Position numbers and translations under genes: made by a program
Assembly (NCBI GenBank): GCA_012033105.1
Contig: JAAUPN010000013.1
Span: forward strand, 1 to 34,808
Length of the DNA: 34,808 bases
Direction of reading: 5' to 3'
Source of the DNA: Coleofasciculaceae cyanobacterium RL_1_1
GTDB taxonomy: Bacteria > Cyanobacteriota > Cyanobacteriia > Cyanobacteriales > Geitlerinemataceae
The notes under the pieces: generated by a model
The model's input: only the letters and a program-made list of their open reading frames with translations
Databases searched by the model: none
What the model was told of the DNA's origin: nothing
Part shown: positions 10,693 through 19,890 of the stretch, one piece after another
Position numbering within the stretch: position 1 is the stretch's first letter
Layout: the number at the start of each line of letters is the position of its first letter

Positions 10693-12029
10693 TTACTCGC
10701 CGATCGATTGGGTCGCATCTAACCTTTGCCGGGCCGCATTGGCTGTAATCCGCACCCGATCGCGCGGGTCAGAGGCCAGATGATCGAGCCAGAAACGGCC
10801 AACCGGCTGACCTAAATTGCCCAAACTGTAAGCGATCGCCTGGAGGATGTCCGGATCTTGATCCGCGAGAGGTCGATCGGAAAGCCCCCCAAGGTAGCGT
10901 TCGCACCACCGCACCAGTAACGTTGCGACATCCAATACCACGGCGCTTTCATGCAATCGACCGAAACCGCGAATAATCTCGAGGGTGATGGATTTAGCTT
11001 GGGTGGGGGACAGGCACGCATCGAGGAGTGCGGTCAGGGTGCGCGGGTTGGCCTGTTGTAGGAGGGCGCGAACGGTGCGATCGCTTGGGGAGTGGGGGTT
11101 AAAGGTGAATTGAGGAGGGCAATGAGAACATCGATCGCGGCTTCGGAGTGCAGGCGACCGATCGCGATCACGGCCTGAGTTGCGACCTCTAGATTGAGAT
11201 CGAGGATGAGCGGCTGGAAATAGGTTAGCCAGTCAATTTTAGGGTTAGACGCACGAGGCGGTGATGACTGGAATCGCTGCTGATACTGCGCTTTGGCGCC
11301 AAGGCTGGTCAGTGCGGCTTTGCGAACGGGGGCGCTGGTGTCGCGTAGGGCGTCGAGTAACGTGGGCAAAATACGATCGTCATCGAAGGCGCTGAGGGCT
11401 GCGATCGCCAGCAGACGGATCGCCGGATCGGTGTCTCGTACCACCGATAGAAGCGGCGCAATCACCAAGGGATCACTAATTTGTGCCAAGGCTCGCACAA
11501 TGCAACGTCGTCGTACGTCCGGGTTTTGGGTTTGGGTGTCGGATCGTGGCGATCGCGCTAGCTCGTCCGCGAGCAGGTCGATCTCTGCCCTGCCAAAATG
11601 ACTGAGGGTGTCGATCGCGATCGAAGCCGTCATTTCATCCGGGGATTCGAGCGTCGCCACCAACACAGCCATCGCGTCAAACTGGTTGAGCTTGGCGAGG
11701 ATTTGGCCTGCAAACCAGCGTGATTCAAAGCCGATTGTCGGATCAATCAACATGGCGTGCAGTTGAGCGATCGCCTCGGGACACGCGGGGCGAAACACCG
11801 GCGCCAGACCGCGACAATCTGCCACATCACCACTCTTGAGTAACGCGAGTCCGAACTCAGCCAAGCGTTGCCGATCGATCAACTCGTTGAGCGTACCGCG
11901 AAACTCTGACGACCATCCTTTTAAGCGATCGCTAACAGCTCCCCAGTTTCCTTGCGAAATTTCCGCCTCAATGTCCGTACACAGCGCGTCAAAGTTTAAT
12001 GGATCGGCAGTTGGCGATGGCATAAACAA
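10693..12029 (-). pseudogene. HEAT-repeat protein, interrupted by one frameshift
   Basis: Two adjacent minus frames together encode one HEAT/PBS-lyase-type helical repeat protein of about 445 residues. The upstream frame (12029 to 11034) carries repeats such as VRRCIVRALAQISDPLVIAPL and AIRLLAIAALSAFDDDRILP. The downstream frame (to 10693) continues with RTVRALLQQANPRTLTALLD and ends ITANAARQRLDATQSIGE. The switch lies at the G5 run 11094-11098 (C5 on the coding strand): one extra C joins the frames exactly. HEAT proteins of this sort serve as scaffolds, and some act as bilin lyases, but no lyase-specific residue pattern was recognised. It may be an intact gene with a sequencing error. The neighbour upstream is cobA, 77 bases away and codirectional. 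Confidence 0.75.
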
Positions 12030-12106
12030 ATCACAGAGAACGTACAGGATGAATCGAGATGAGCGTTCAAGTTTTGGACAGTGGGTAGATTCCAGAGCCT
12101 AGAAAG

Positions 12107-12901
12107 CTAGGGAAAATTGACGGATGTTCCGTGAACGTGCAGCCGGTGCAAATTCACCACCGTGCCAATCGTAGCGATCGCCGGAGCTGAAAACCCGGTT
12201 TCCTGGACGCGATTGACCACCGTTGCTAACGTCGCGATCAGCGTTTCACTATTGGGACGGGTTCCCCAGCGAATCAGGGCGATCGGAGTGTCCGGATCTT
12301 TGCCCGCCGAAAGCAGTTGCGGCACAATCTGGGGCAAGGTGTGGACACCCATGTAGATGACGATGGTTTCAGCCGCCTTGGCGATCGCCTGCCAATCAAT
12401 CCCCGGACGATACTTGTCGCTTTCCTCATGCCCCGTCACAAAAATCACCGACGAGCTATGGGCGCGATGGGTGAGTGGAATGCCGCTATAGGCTGGAGCT
12501 GCAATCCCCGACGTAACACCGGGGACGACCTCCACACGCACCCCCGCCGCGACTAGATCTTCCATCTCTTCACCACCACGACCAAAGACAAACGGATCGC
12601 CCCCCTTCAAACGCACGATCACGGCAGTATCCCGCGCAAGGTCGATCAGGAGGCGCGTCGTTTCAGATTGGGGCAAGGTATGCCGACCGCTACGTTTGCC
12701 AACATCGATTAATTTAGCGCCAGGGTTAACCATTGCCAAGATCGGCTCACTGACAAGGGCATCGTAAACCACAACATCAGCAGCCTGAAGTAAATCGCGT
12801 CCTTTGAGCGTGAGCAATCCCGGATCGCCAGGACCTGCGCCCACGAGATAGACCGTACCAAGAACAACGGAAGACGGATCGACGATGGCAGAGTGGGTCA
12901 C
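12107..12901 (-). CDS. cobA: Uroporphyrinogen-III C-methyltransferase
   Basis: This ~264-residue SAM-dependent methyltransferase makes precorrin-2 from uroporphyrinogen III, the branch point to sirohaem and cobalamin. It shows the SUMT signatures LVGAGPGDPGLLTLKG near the N-terminus, VVYDALVS, VRLKGGDPFVFGRGGEE, EVVPGVTSGIAAPAYSGIPLTHR and VIYMGV. It is a stand-alone SUMT without the CysG dehydrogenase/ferrochelatase domains or a HemD fusion. The start is uncertain: GTG at 12901 or TTG at 12907 are both in frame, and neither has a clear ribosome site. The HEAT-repeat gene follows on the same strand. Confidence 0.93.
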   Translation of the reverse strand: MTHSAIVDPSSVVLGTVYLVGAGPGDPGLLTLKGRDLLQAADVVVYDALVSEPILAMVNPGAKLIDVGKRSGRHTLPQSETTRLLIDLARDTAVIVRLKGGDPFVFGRGGEEMEDLVAAGVRVEVVPGVTSGIAAPAYSGIPLTHRAHSSSVIFVTGHEESDKYRPGIDWQAIAKAAETIVIYMGVHTLPQIVPQLLSAGKDPDTPIALIRWGTRPNSETLIATLATVVNRVQETGFSAPAIATIGTVVNLHRLHVHGTSVNFP

Positions 12902-12907
12902 GGGCAA

Positions 12908-13338
12908 ACGGCAAAAAAATCTTAAACAGATCGTAACCTAAGGTGAGTTCGAGATCAGAAACTCACCGTCGGAGGGGTCACGGTCTCGATCGCGATCAGT
13001 ACACATTTTCTAGAGGAATGAATCGTGCGAACTCAGACAGGCCGTCTATCCTAGGACTTTTCCGATTCAAAGCATGATTTGGCCTCGCCTCAACTGTCAT
13101 CACAAACGATCCACAAACTTAGAGAAAATCAATCCAAGGAATCGGTGCGATCGGGGTGATATTTCGTGCCGTGATTCCAAAGCAGAGGTTATAGTCTCCA
13201 AGAAGATGCACGATTTCGCACCGATCATTATGTACCCACGGAGAATATTTCTCGCACATAAGCATTTACATTCAATTAACCAGTAACCCACGAAAAAGAT
13301 ACGCTGATTTATCCCTCTAAAAAACTCGAAATTACCTT
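12908..13338. other. Divergent intergenic region between cobA and the AI-2E permease gene
   Basis: Both flanking genes are transcribed outward, so their promoters should lie here. Small open frames on both strands around 13074-13291 have no recognisable family, no ribosome site and overlap each other, so I do not call them. The right half becomes visibly AT-rich, matching the permease gene. No repeat or RNA was recognised. Confidence 0.5.
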
Positions 13339-14393
13339 ATGAATTTCAATCAAATTCCACGCTGGTTAATGTGGAGCTTATTTCTACCGATGATTGCGCT
13401 CAATATCTGGATTGTTCTTAAAGCCTGGGAATACTTTCATTCATTTTTTTCGATTATTATCATCGCGACCCTGCTGGCTTTTATCCTGAGCTATCCTGTC
13501 AGGAAATTACAACATCTTAAACTATCCAAGCAAATTTCAATTGGCTTAGTGTTGCTGTTAGTTGCTATCAGTATTGGACTCATTGGTGTAACTTTATTGC
13601 CGCTGATTTTTGATCAGGTTCTTCAATTATCAGAACGATTGCCAGATTGGTGGGTGTCAAGTCGTAGCGAGATTGAAGGACTGCAAATTTGGGTTGAGCA
13701 GCACCAATTTCCCATCAATTTGGCAGACGTTATTACAGAACTAGAAGGCCGACTTTCGGGTCAAATTCAAGCGTTAAGTGGGCTGGCCTTAAGTACGGTT
13801 CCGATCGCCATCTCCAATATTGTCGATATCTTTTTATCTTTTTAACCCTAATCTTAACCATTTATCTGTTGCTGCATGGAGAACAGGTTTGGCATAGCCT
13901 ATTTCGTTGGCTGCCGGCACCGATGAGTCAGCACATCAAACCCGCAATCTCCAGAAGTTTTGGCAGTTACTTCGCGAGTCAAGCGACATTAGCCTCGATG
14001 ATGGGAACAGCGATGACGATCGCCTTTTTATTAATTCAAGTGCCGTTTGGATTTTTGTTTGGATTGGCTGTGGGACTGTTGGCGCTGGTTCCCTTTGGAG
14101 CAGCGGCTGGAATTATCATTGTCAGCAGTCTGACTGCAATTAAGAGTATTTGGTTAGGGGTTCGAGTTTTGATCTTGGCGACCATTATTGATCAAATTAT
14201 CGAAAATGCGATCGCACCTCAATTAATTGGTAGTTTTATCGGCTTAAATCCAGTCTGGATTTTAATATCTTTACTTTTAGGGGCAAAAGTTGGGGGTATT
14301 TTAGGTTTAGTGATGGCTGTACCGATCGCCGGTTCGATTAAAACTATTTTTCTCGAACTGCCGTCAACCACGTCCACATCACCTTCGGCTTAA
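13339..14393 (+). pseudogene. AI-2E family (PerM-like) membrane permease, one frameshift
   Basis: Two consecutive plus frames (13339-13845 and from about 13844 to 14393) make one ~351-residue polytopic membrane protein of the AI-2E/PerM family. The first half has N-terminal membrane helices (WLMWSLFLPMIALNIWIVL, FSIIIIATLLAFILSYPV, IGLVLLLVAISIGLIGV) and the typical soluble middle. The second has GLAVGLLALVPFGAAAGIII, LIGSFIGLNPVWILISLLLGAKVGG-type helices and a family-typical end. The break is the T5 run 13839-13843: one added T gives an uninterrupted IFLSFLTLILTIYLLLHGE. Family members export autoinducer-2, ions or unknown substrates; the substrate here is unknown. The gene is AT-richer than the surrounding housekeeping genes. 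Confidence 0.8.
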
Positions 14394-14734
14394 TGTTGGC
14401 CGAACTAAGCTTCGTCGTACTTGCCATATTTCCAGATTTTTAATCTATAGTCAGTCCAATCACTTTTAGAATATGTCGAGATCGTTAAGCGGAGTTGTGG
14501 GCGTAGCCTTCACGCGGCGAATAACACGGTTTTTGAGCCAACAGAACAGAGTCAATTTGTCTCATTTTTATTGAACTGGCTATACTTTCTATAGTAGGTA
14601 GAAATTAGATTATAGCGGTTTTACTGTCGATGCGATACAGCCAAACCCCTGATTCTCTGGTCGTCTCAGGTTCTATAGCTGTTCCTCACAATTCCTGAAA
14701 TTGCTATAGGACACTCTTATCTAAGCTTAAAACC

Positions 14735-14756
14735 GCACTTCGACTCCGCTCAGTGC
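14735..14756. repeat. Short dispersed palindromic repeat (copy 2)
   Basis: GCACT, then TCGACTCCGCTC, then AGTGC. It has the same core as the copy at 1872-1893, with a different but still self-complementary 5-bp stem. The sequence preceding it (AAACCGC or close to it) is also shared. Confidence 0.5.
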
Positions 14757-14825
14757 TCTCAGTTTTTTTATATATCCTAACCAAATCATTTTTTGCTATA
14801 TTAAGTAGCCTAAAAAATTTAACGT

Positions 14826-14885
14826 GACTTAAGCCACGTAACTTAACCATTCTAGTTACAAATAAGCTAGAAGCCTGTATTACGA
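14826..14885 (-). repeat. Dispersed palindromic repeat, copy B
   Basis: It begins GACTTAAGCCACGTAACTTA and ends AGCTAGAAGCCTGTATTACG. It matches the reverse complement of 10417-10477 over about 60 bases with scattered substitutions, so it is the second, inverted copy of that repeat. Confidence 0.6.
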
Positions 14886-15028
14886 GTCTCCATTTACAGG
14901 TTTTGATCGTGGCGATCGGTTGAAGCGTTGAGGTTTAGATTGGTATTCTGATTGAAATCTTGGCTGAAATCTTGATGAGAATGATGAACCGGTTGACAGG
15001 CTGAGATCGAAACCAAGCTTGATCACGA

Positions 15029-17568
15029 TCAAGCATTGACTAGCGCCACCGAGCCATTCTCACTCAGTTCCCAACCCTGACTTTCGATAATCGAGAATTG
15101 ATCCGCAATCTCACCCGAACTACCCAAATTTCCCAAATTTCTCAAGTTGCCCGAATCATTCAACTGACCGACCGGAGCGCTAGGGAAGGTGGGCGAAATA
15201 TAGGAGGTACGTCTACCGATCGATGGTGAGATGGCCGTTGGGATCGTCTGGCTGTAGACATTGATTGGGTTGAGGGGCTGCCCCGATCGTCCGGTAATCG
15301 TAAATTGGCCGCGCGGTTGCTGGCGGCAGTTTGACTGGACGAGGATTTCGGGGTTGAGAGGTTGGCTGGAGAGGACGACCGCGCTTTGTTTGTTCGAGAG
15401 GTTGGGAGTTTCGAGGATAATGCTGCCTGCCAAGCCAAAGTTCGAGCTGGCGGTGATGTCGCTGGCGGGGTGAGTGACGATCCGCAGGGTGGCGCCGAAT
15501 AAGCCTTGGGTTCGTGAAGTCTCGAGCATTTGCCGCCGCGTCCGGTGATGGCGTTGGCGGTGATGTCGCTGTTTTCCAGGGCGATGATCGTCGCAGCCGA
15601 AAGGTTCAGGTTGCCGCCGTTGCCCGTGCCGCCTGCGGTTGCTGAGATCGTCCCAGCTCGGCGAAGTTGTAGTGAGTCGCGCACGCTGACGACGATATTG
15701 CCACCTTCACCAGAGGTCGTCGCAGCGGACAAACTACCGCGATCGCTGAGGTTGAGGCGATCGGCCACAATCTGCAAGCGTCCTGCATTGCCCGTTCCAT
15801 CGTTGCGTACGGTCACCGTTGCGCCATCGCGCACATCGAGGCGATTGACGAAGAGCTGCACGTCTCCCGAATCTCCCGTTGGTACATCCGGCACGTTCAA
15901 CAGCGCCCGCAATTCGGGATCGAGTACATTGGCGCTCGACACGATCAGACTGGGATTGATCGAGCCGGGAACTGTGCCTTCCACAGTCAGGCGATCGGCG
16001 GTGACCGTGACGCTTCCGGCAGTTCCTGAATTGAAACTGGAGGCATCGATGCGACCACCTGCGCTGAGGGTGATTTCCGGGGCGTTAATGTCGAGATTGC
16101 CCGCGTTGCCTTGGCCGAAGCTGGAGGCAATGATCACGCTGGGGCTAAACTGACGCCGATCGACCCCTGTGAGATCAATGCGATCGCGGGCGGTGATCGA
16201 AACGTTGCCGCCGTTGCCCAAGCCAAAGGTAGACGAGGCGATCGTGCCGCCATTGCGGGCAAAAATGCGATCGGTCGTGACGCTGAGATCGCCGGTCTGA
16301 CCCGCAATCAAACTGGTGGCCGTGAGATGGGAAAAGAAGTCCGCCACGATCGGATTCACGTCTAGAAGCTGCACAGAGTTCGCCGTTTCAACAATCAAAT
16401 CGCCCCCGCGTCCTGGGCTGAAACTGCGGGTGACGATCGCCGCACCGTCCGACACGATTAAATCGTCCGTGCGAATCACCACATCGCTACCACGCCGCGA
16501 GCCTTGAAGCGTGGCGCTATTGATCCGTGTTTGTAGGCGTCCGTCCGCTGTCATGCCCGAGGCGAAAATCTCGCGATCGCCGTAGACGAATAACCCAGCA
16601 CCCGGAAAATCCGGCACGCTGTCATCAAATTGCTGCGCCAGCACGATCGATCCGCCGGTCAGATGGATACGATCGCCGATCAAATCAATGCGCCCGGAAA
16701 CGGGGCCGGTCGCATCGAGCAGCGCGGCATTGCTAAGGGAAATATCGCCCCATTCAAACCCTGGATTAAGCTGTTCGATCGCACTGACTTGATTGATCGT
16801 CAATCCCAGCGGCACAAACCCATTGCGTCCCGCCACGATCGACAGTTGACCGCTCGTCGCCGTCACCGTGCCGCCATTGATCGAGACCGTATCCCCCGCC
16901 AACATCAACAAATTCGCCGGGGTTCCCCGCAGGCCGTCGGTAGCACCATTGCGCTCGATCGGCGCGAGGATGGGATGGGCGACGCTGAGATCGTGACCGT
17001 TGCCGGTAATTTCGATATTGCCGCTGCGATCGGGTGATCCGGCTCCGAGTTGCAAGCCAATCGGTACGGCGATCGATAGCAGCGTTGCCGATGGCGGTGT
17101 CGCAACGCTGGGAAAAATAGAACCATCGGCAAAGACGACAGCGTCGGCGCTGGAGAAGGCGATCGCCCCGCCAACATCGAGCTGTGCGCCTGAGCCAAAG
17201 ATCCAGCCTTGGGGATTGACGAAGACGAGATTGGTCGGTGTGGCGGAGACGATCGCACCGTCGATTTGGGAGGATTGACCGCCGGTGACGCGGATGATGG
17301 CATTGTCGATCCTGCGATCAAACGTGCTGAAGTCAAACTGGGCGATGTTGCCTGCCTCGAGGTCAAATTGCGTGAAGCTATGGAAAAGATTGGTGTCGGC
17401 TTGAGTGCCACCGGTGATGTGGTAGATCTGCGGTGCGATCGGGTCAACCTGTGATGGCGTTGGCAGTGTGGCATCGGGGATCAGTTGCGATCGAGCCGGG
17501 GCGATCGCGCCGATCGCGGTCAAACTGGCGACGAATATCGCCAAAACGAACGATGAAGAGCGAAACAT
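15029..17568 (-). pseudogene. Filamentous-haemagglutinin-type exoprotein (TpsA-like), one frameshift
   Basis: This is a secreted beta-helix protein of roughly 850 residues. The N-terminus has a signal peptide (FRSSSFVLAIFVASLTAIGA, then APARSQ). Next comes the TPS secretion domain with ITGGTQADTNLFHSFTQFDL, NAIIRVTGGQSSQIDGAI and LVFVNPQGWIFGSGAQLDVG. The body is made of repeated haemagglutinin-like strands (GNGGNVSITARDRIDLTG, GNAGNLDINAPEI). The frame breaks at the T3 run 15529-15531: adding one base joins GRGGK to MLETSRTQGLFGATLRIV in the frame that ends at 15029. The start is uncertain: ATG at 17568 gives the best signal peptide, but the frame extends to 17622. Such proteins need a TpsB outer-membrane pore, and none lies in this window. 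Likely role: surface adhesion or contact, inferred only. Confidence 0.8.
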
Positions 17569-17794
17569 AGCAAGGAATCTGGAGAAGAATGGCGAAGTAA
17601 CAAGCATTGCGATGTACATCACTCTGCTTGTCCAGATCTCAGGTCGTTATCAAACCCGAACCGAGGATCACTTATTAAACTACGCCACACTCATCCGATT
17701 ACCGGTTTTTTAAGCGCTTCTTTACCGGCAAGATTGACGTGAGCGGGGCTAGAAGTCGGACTTTTAAGATGGGCGATGATTTCGGGGTCATCCT

Positions 17795-19252
17795 CTAAGC
17801 GATCGAATTTGCCCAGGTTCGCGCCCATTCCAGCGTTGCCATGACGCGATCGAGATTCATCGCCTCACAGTACAGCCGTAACACCGGCTCCGTGCCGCTA
17901 AAACGAATCAGCAGCCAACTGTCATCCGCCATCCGAAATTTATAGCCGTCCGGGCTGGTCATCTCCGTTACGGTCTGACCGGCGATTTCCGTCGGTGGAT
18001 CGGTCGCGAGCCGATCGAGCAGTTTCGCCCGCACGTCCATGCTCGCGAGCGGTAGGTCAATGCGATCGTAGCTGGAATGAAAATCGGCGCGATCTTGGAG
18101 CGATCGATACAGGTCGCCCAAGTCCTGCCCCGATTCAACCACCGCTTCCAGGACATACAACGCCGACAGCAGCGCATCACGCTCGGGAATGTGGGTGTTA
18201 TAGCCGATACCGCCGGACTCTTCGCCACCGAGCAAAACATCCCCCTCTAACATGCGATCGGCGATGTATTTATACCCCACCGGCGTTTCAAACACCGGCA
18301 AATCGTAAAGCTGGGCAATGCGGGGCATCAGATCCGAGCCGCTCACGGTTTTCACCAGTTCCCCACGCAGGCCGCGACGTTCGGCCAGATGCTGCAACAG
18401 AATCGGGATCAGGATTTGTGAGCTGAGGAAATTGCCCTGACCATCCACCGCTGCGATCCGATCGCCATCGCCATCAAACACCAGTCCCACCGTCAAGCCG
18501 TCGCTTTGCTGGCCGTGGGCTTTTACCTGGGCGATCAAATCCGGCAAATACTTCGGCAGTGGCTCCGGTGCGCCACCAGCAAACAGCGGATCACGATCGC
18601 TGTTGAGTTCATGCACCGGCGCATCGAGAATTTTCCCGACGCCGCCCGCTGCCGAACCGTGCATCACATCCACAAACACCGTCAGCTTACCCGAAGCGAT
18701 CGCCGCGCGAATCTCGTCAATGTTGGCCTTCGTGCGCAGATCTGCGCAAAATTCAGGCCAGGGATCGAAGGTGGCGATCGTGCCGGGTGTCGATGCCATC
18801 TCGGGAACCGTATCAAGTCGCGCTTCGATTTGCTGGGTGATTTCCGGGGGAGCCGATCCGCCGAATGCGCCTTTTACTTTCAAACCCAGGTATTTCGCCG
18901 GATTGTGGCTGGCCGTCATGACGATCGCGCCCAACGCGTTGCGGTATTTTGCCGCCCAGCTAAAGGCCGGAGTTGAGGCGAACGACTCCGACAGCAGCAC
19001 ATCGAACCCAGCGGCGGCCACAGCATCCGCCGTGACGCGGGCAAAATCTTCCGCCATAAAGCGCCGATCATAGCCAACAATCACGGTATTACTGCCGGTT
19101 GATTCACCATAGGTTTCCTTAAGAATTTGTGCGGCGATCGGAGCCACACGGGCAACGCGCTCAAAGGTGAATTCAGCGGCAATCACGCCGCGCCAACCAT
19201 CAGTACCAAAAACGATCGGCTTGGGGTGAAACGGGACGGGAGATCCTGTCAT
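17795..19252 (-). CDS. Alpha-D-phosphohexomutase (phosphoglucomutase/phosphomannomutase type)
   Basis: This 485-residue cytosolic enzyme should interconvert hexose 1- and 6-phosphates, feeding nucleotide-sugar and glycogen synthesis. The four-domain layout is intact: FGTDGWRG at the N-terminus, the phosphoserine loop TASHNP with S115, the metal loop DGDGDR at 260-265, the sugar-specificity loop GGEESGGIG, and the phosphate-binding RFSGTEPVLRLY near the C-terminus. The GEESGG loop is compatible with both glucose and mannose substrates, so specificity is not assigned. The start is ATG at 19250-19252. It stands alone on the minus strand, 170 bases upstream of the TpsA gene. Confidence 0.93.
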   Translation of the reverse strand: MTGSPVPFHPKPIVFGTDGWRGVIAAEFTFERVARVAPIAAQILKETYGESTGSNTVIVGYDRRFMAEDFARVTADAVAAAGFDVLLSESFASTPAFSWAAKYRNALGAIVMTASHNPAKYLGLKVKGAFGGSAPPEITQQIEARLDTVPEMASTPGTIATFDPWPEFCADLRTKANIDEIRAAIASGKLTVFVDVMHGSAAGGVGKILDAPVHELNSDRDPLFAGGAPEPLPKYLPDLIAQVKAHGQQSDGLTVGLVFDGDGDRIAAVDGQGNFLSSQILIPILLQHLAERRGLRGELVKTVSGSDLMPRIAQLYDLPVFETPVGYKYIADRMLEGDVLLGGEESGGIGYNTHIPERDALLSALYVLEAVVESGQDLGDLYRSLQDRADFHSSYDRIDLPLASMDVRAKLLDRLATDPPTEIAGQTVTEMTSPDGYKFRMADDSWLLIRFSGTEPVLRLYCEAMNLDRVMATLEWARTWANSIA

Positions 19253-19578
19253 GGCAAGGGAAAACTGGTGGCGTTACAAGGATTGTGAACGGACGCGGGC
19301 GGGACGCGATGGTGAGATTTCGTGAGATCGGCAGACCGGATAGGCGGCGATCGCGGCGATCGCGGACGAACGTCATGATCTCATGTCCTCTGGCGATCGC
19401 CAGCAACAAACCCAGTCTAGAGGATTCGCCCAAGATCACCGCCACCCGGACGATCCACAAACCCAACGTGCGTGCTAACGTGTGCGTGCTAACGTGAATA
19501 TTGCCAAAATCACAGCTAAATACCACAAGTCGCTGTAAGCCATCACCCAAGGTCGCATCGCAGGTCAAGAGCAAGGGT

Positions 19579-19645
19579 CTAGGGGCTGTCATTAATTAAA
19601 GTTCTAGCGCTTACCCAGTAAGGGTTTCAGCCCCTAGCTTTTTTT
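19579..19645 (+). terminator. Terminator-like hairpin built into MITE copy 1
   Basis: A 10-bp perfect outer stem (19579-19588 with 19628-19637), with an inner ACCC-AGTA-AGGGT-type hairpin, is followed by C and T7 (19639-19645). It is oriented to stop plus-strand transcription entering from the left, about 245 bases before the RTX-protein start. Confidence 0.55.
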
Positions 19646-19706
19646 ATTGGGTCGGGCGTTCAACAGCTTGCCCGATAAGGGTTCTACGATTAATTGATGA
19701 CACGCC
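19582..19706 (+). mobile_element. MITE copy 1 with terminal inverted repeats and internal terminator
   Basis: This 125-bp non-coding element has ends GGGGCTGTCATTAATTAA and TTAATTGATGACACGCC, imperfect inverted repeats of about 17 bp. It is flanked by CTA on both sides (19579-19581, 19707-19709), a likely target duplication. It is about 97% identical to 24486-24609. The size, ends and short duplication suit a MITE mobilised by an IS5-type transposase, though that family assignment is a guess. Inside, CTAGGGGCTG (19579-19588) pairs perfectly with CAGCCCCTAG (19628-19637), directly before seven T. Confidence 0.8.
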
Positions 19707-19890
19707 CTAGCCGGATCGCCCTCGCCATCCCTGAAACATCTTGATCAATCTCAGCGTCGGCACGGTTAAACCCCTTAAATTCATTCAACTGATCGAGGTG
19801 AACAGCACAGCACGATCGCGCGATCGATCAAACCTCCGAGCCTGCTTATCTCTCTCGCTTCCATCCTTCGGACCCTAGCCAAGTTTTCCC

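Larger units (their letters stand above)
14394..15028. other. Repeat-rich intergenic region between convergent genes
   Basis: No gene is supported in this 635-base stretch between the AI-2E permease and the minus-strand TpsA gene. It holds two dispersed repeats (14735-14756 and 14826-14885), the AT-rich ATAGCGGTTTT type of word common in cyanobacterial spacers, and otherwise unremarkable DNA. Confidence 0.5.
19253..19890. other. Intergenic region containing a MITE
   Basis: This gap separates the divergently transcribed phosphohexomutase and RTX-protein genes. It contains MITE copy 1 (19582-19706) and otherwise no gene. The RTX gene has about 180 bases of its own upstream sequence after the MITE. 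Confidence 0.5.

Noticed and set aside
10693-12029. Programmed -1 frameshifting in the HEAT-repeat gene
   Set aside because: The C5 run lacks a slippery heptamer context and downstream pseudoknot, and other genes show the same kind of lost base; sequence error is simpler.
13074-13291. Two overlapping ~65-residue frames on opposite strands upstream of the AI-2E permease
   Set aside because: No ribosome site, no recognisable motif, and each is the mirror of the other; chance open frames in AT-rich DNA.
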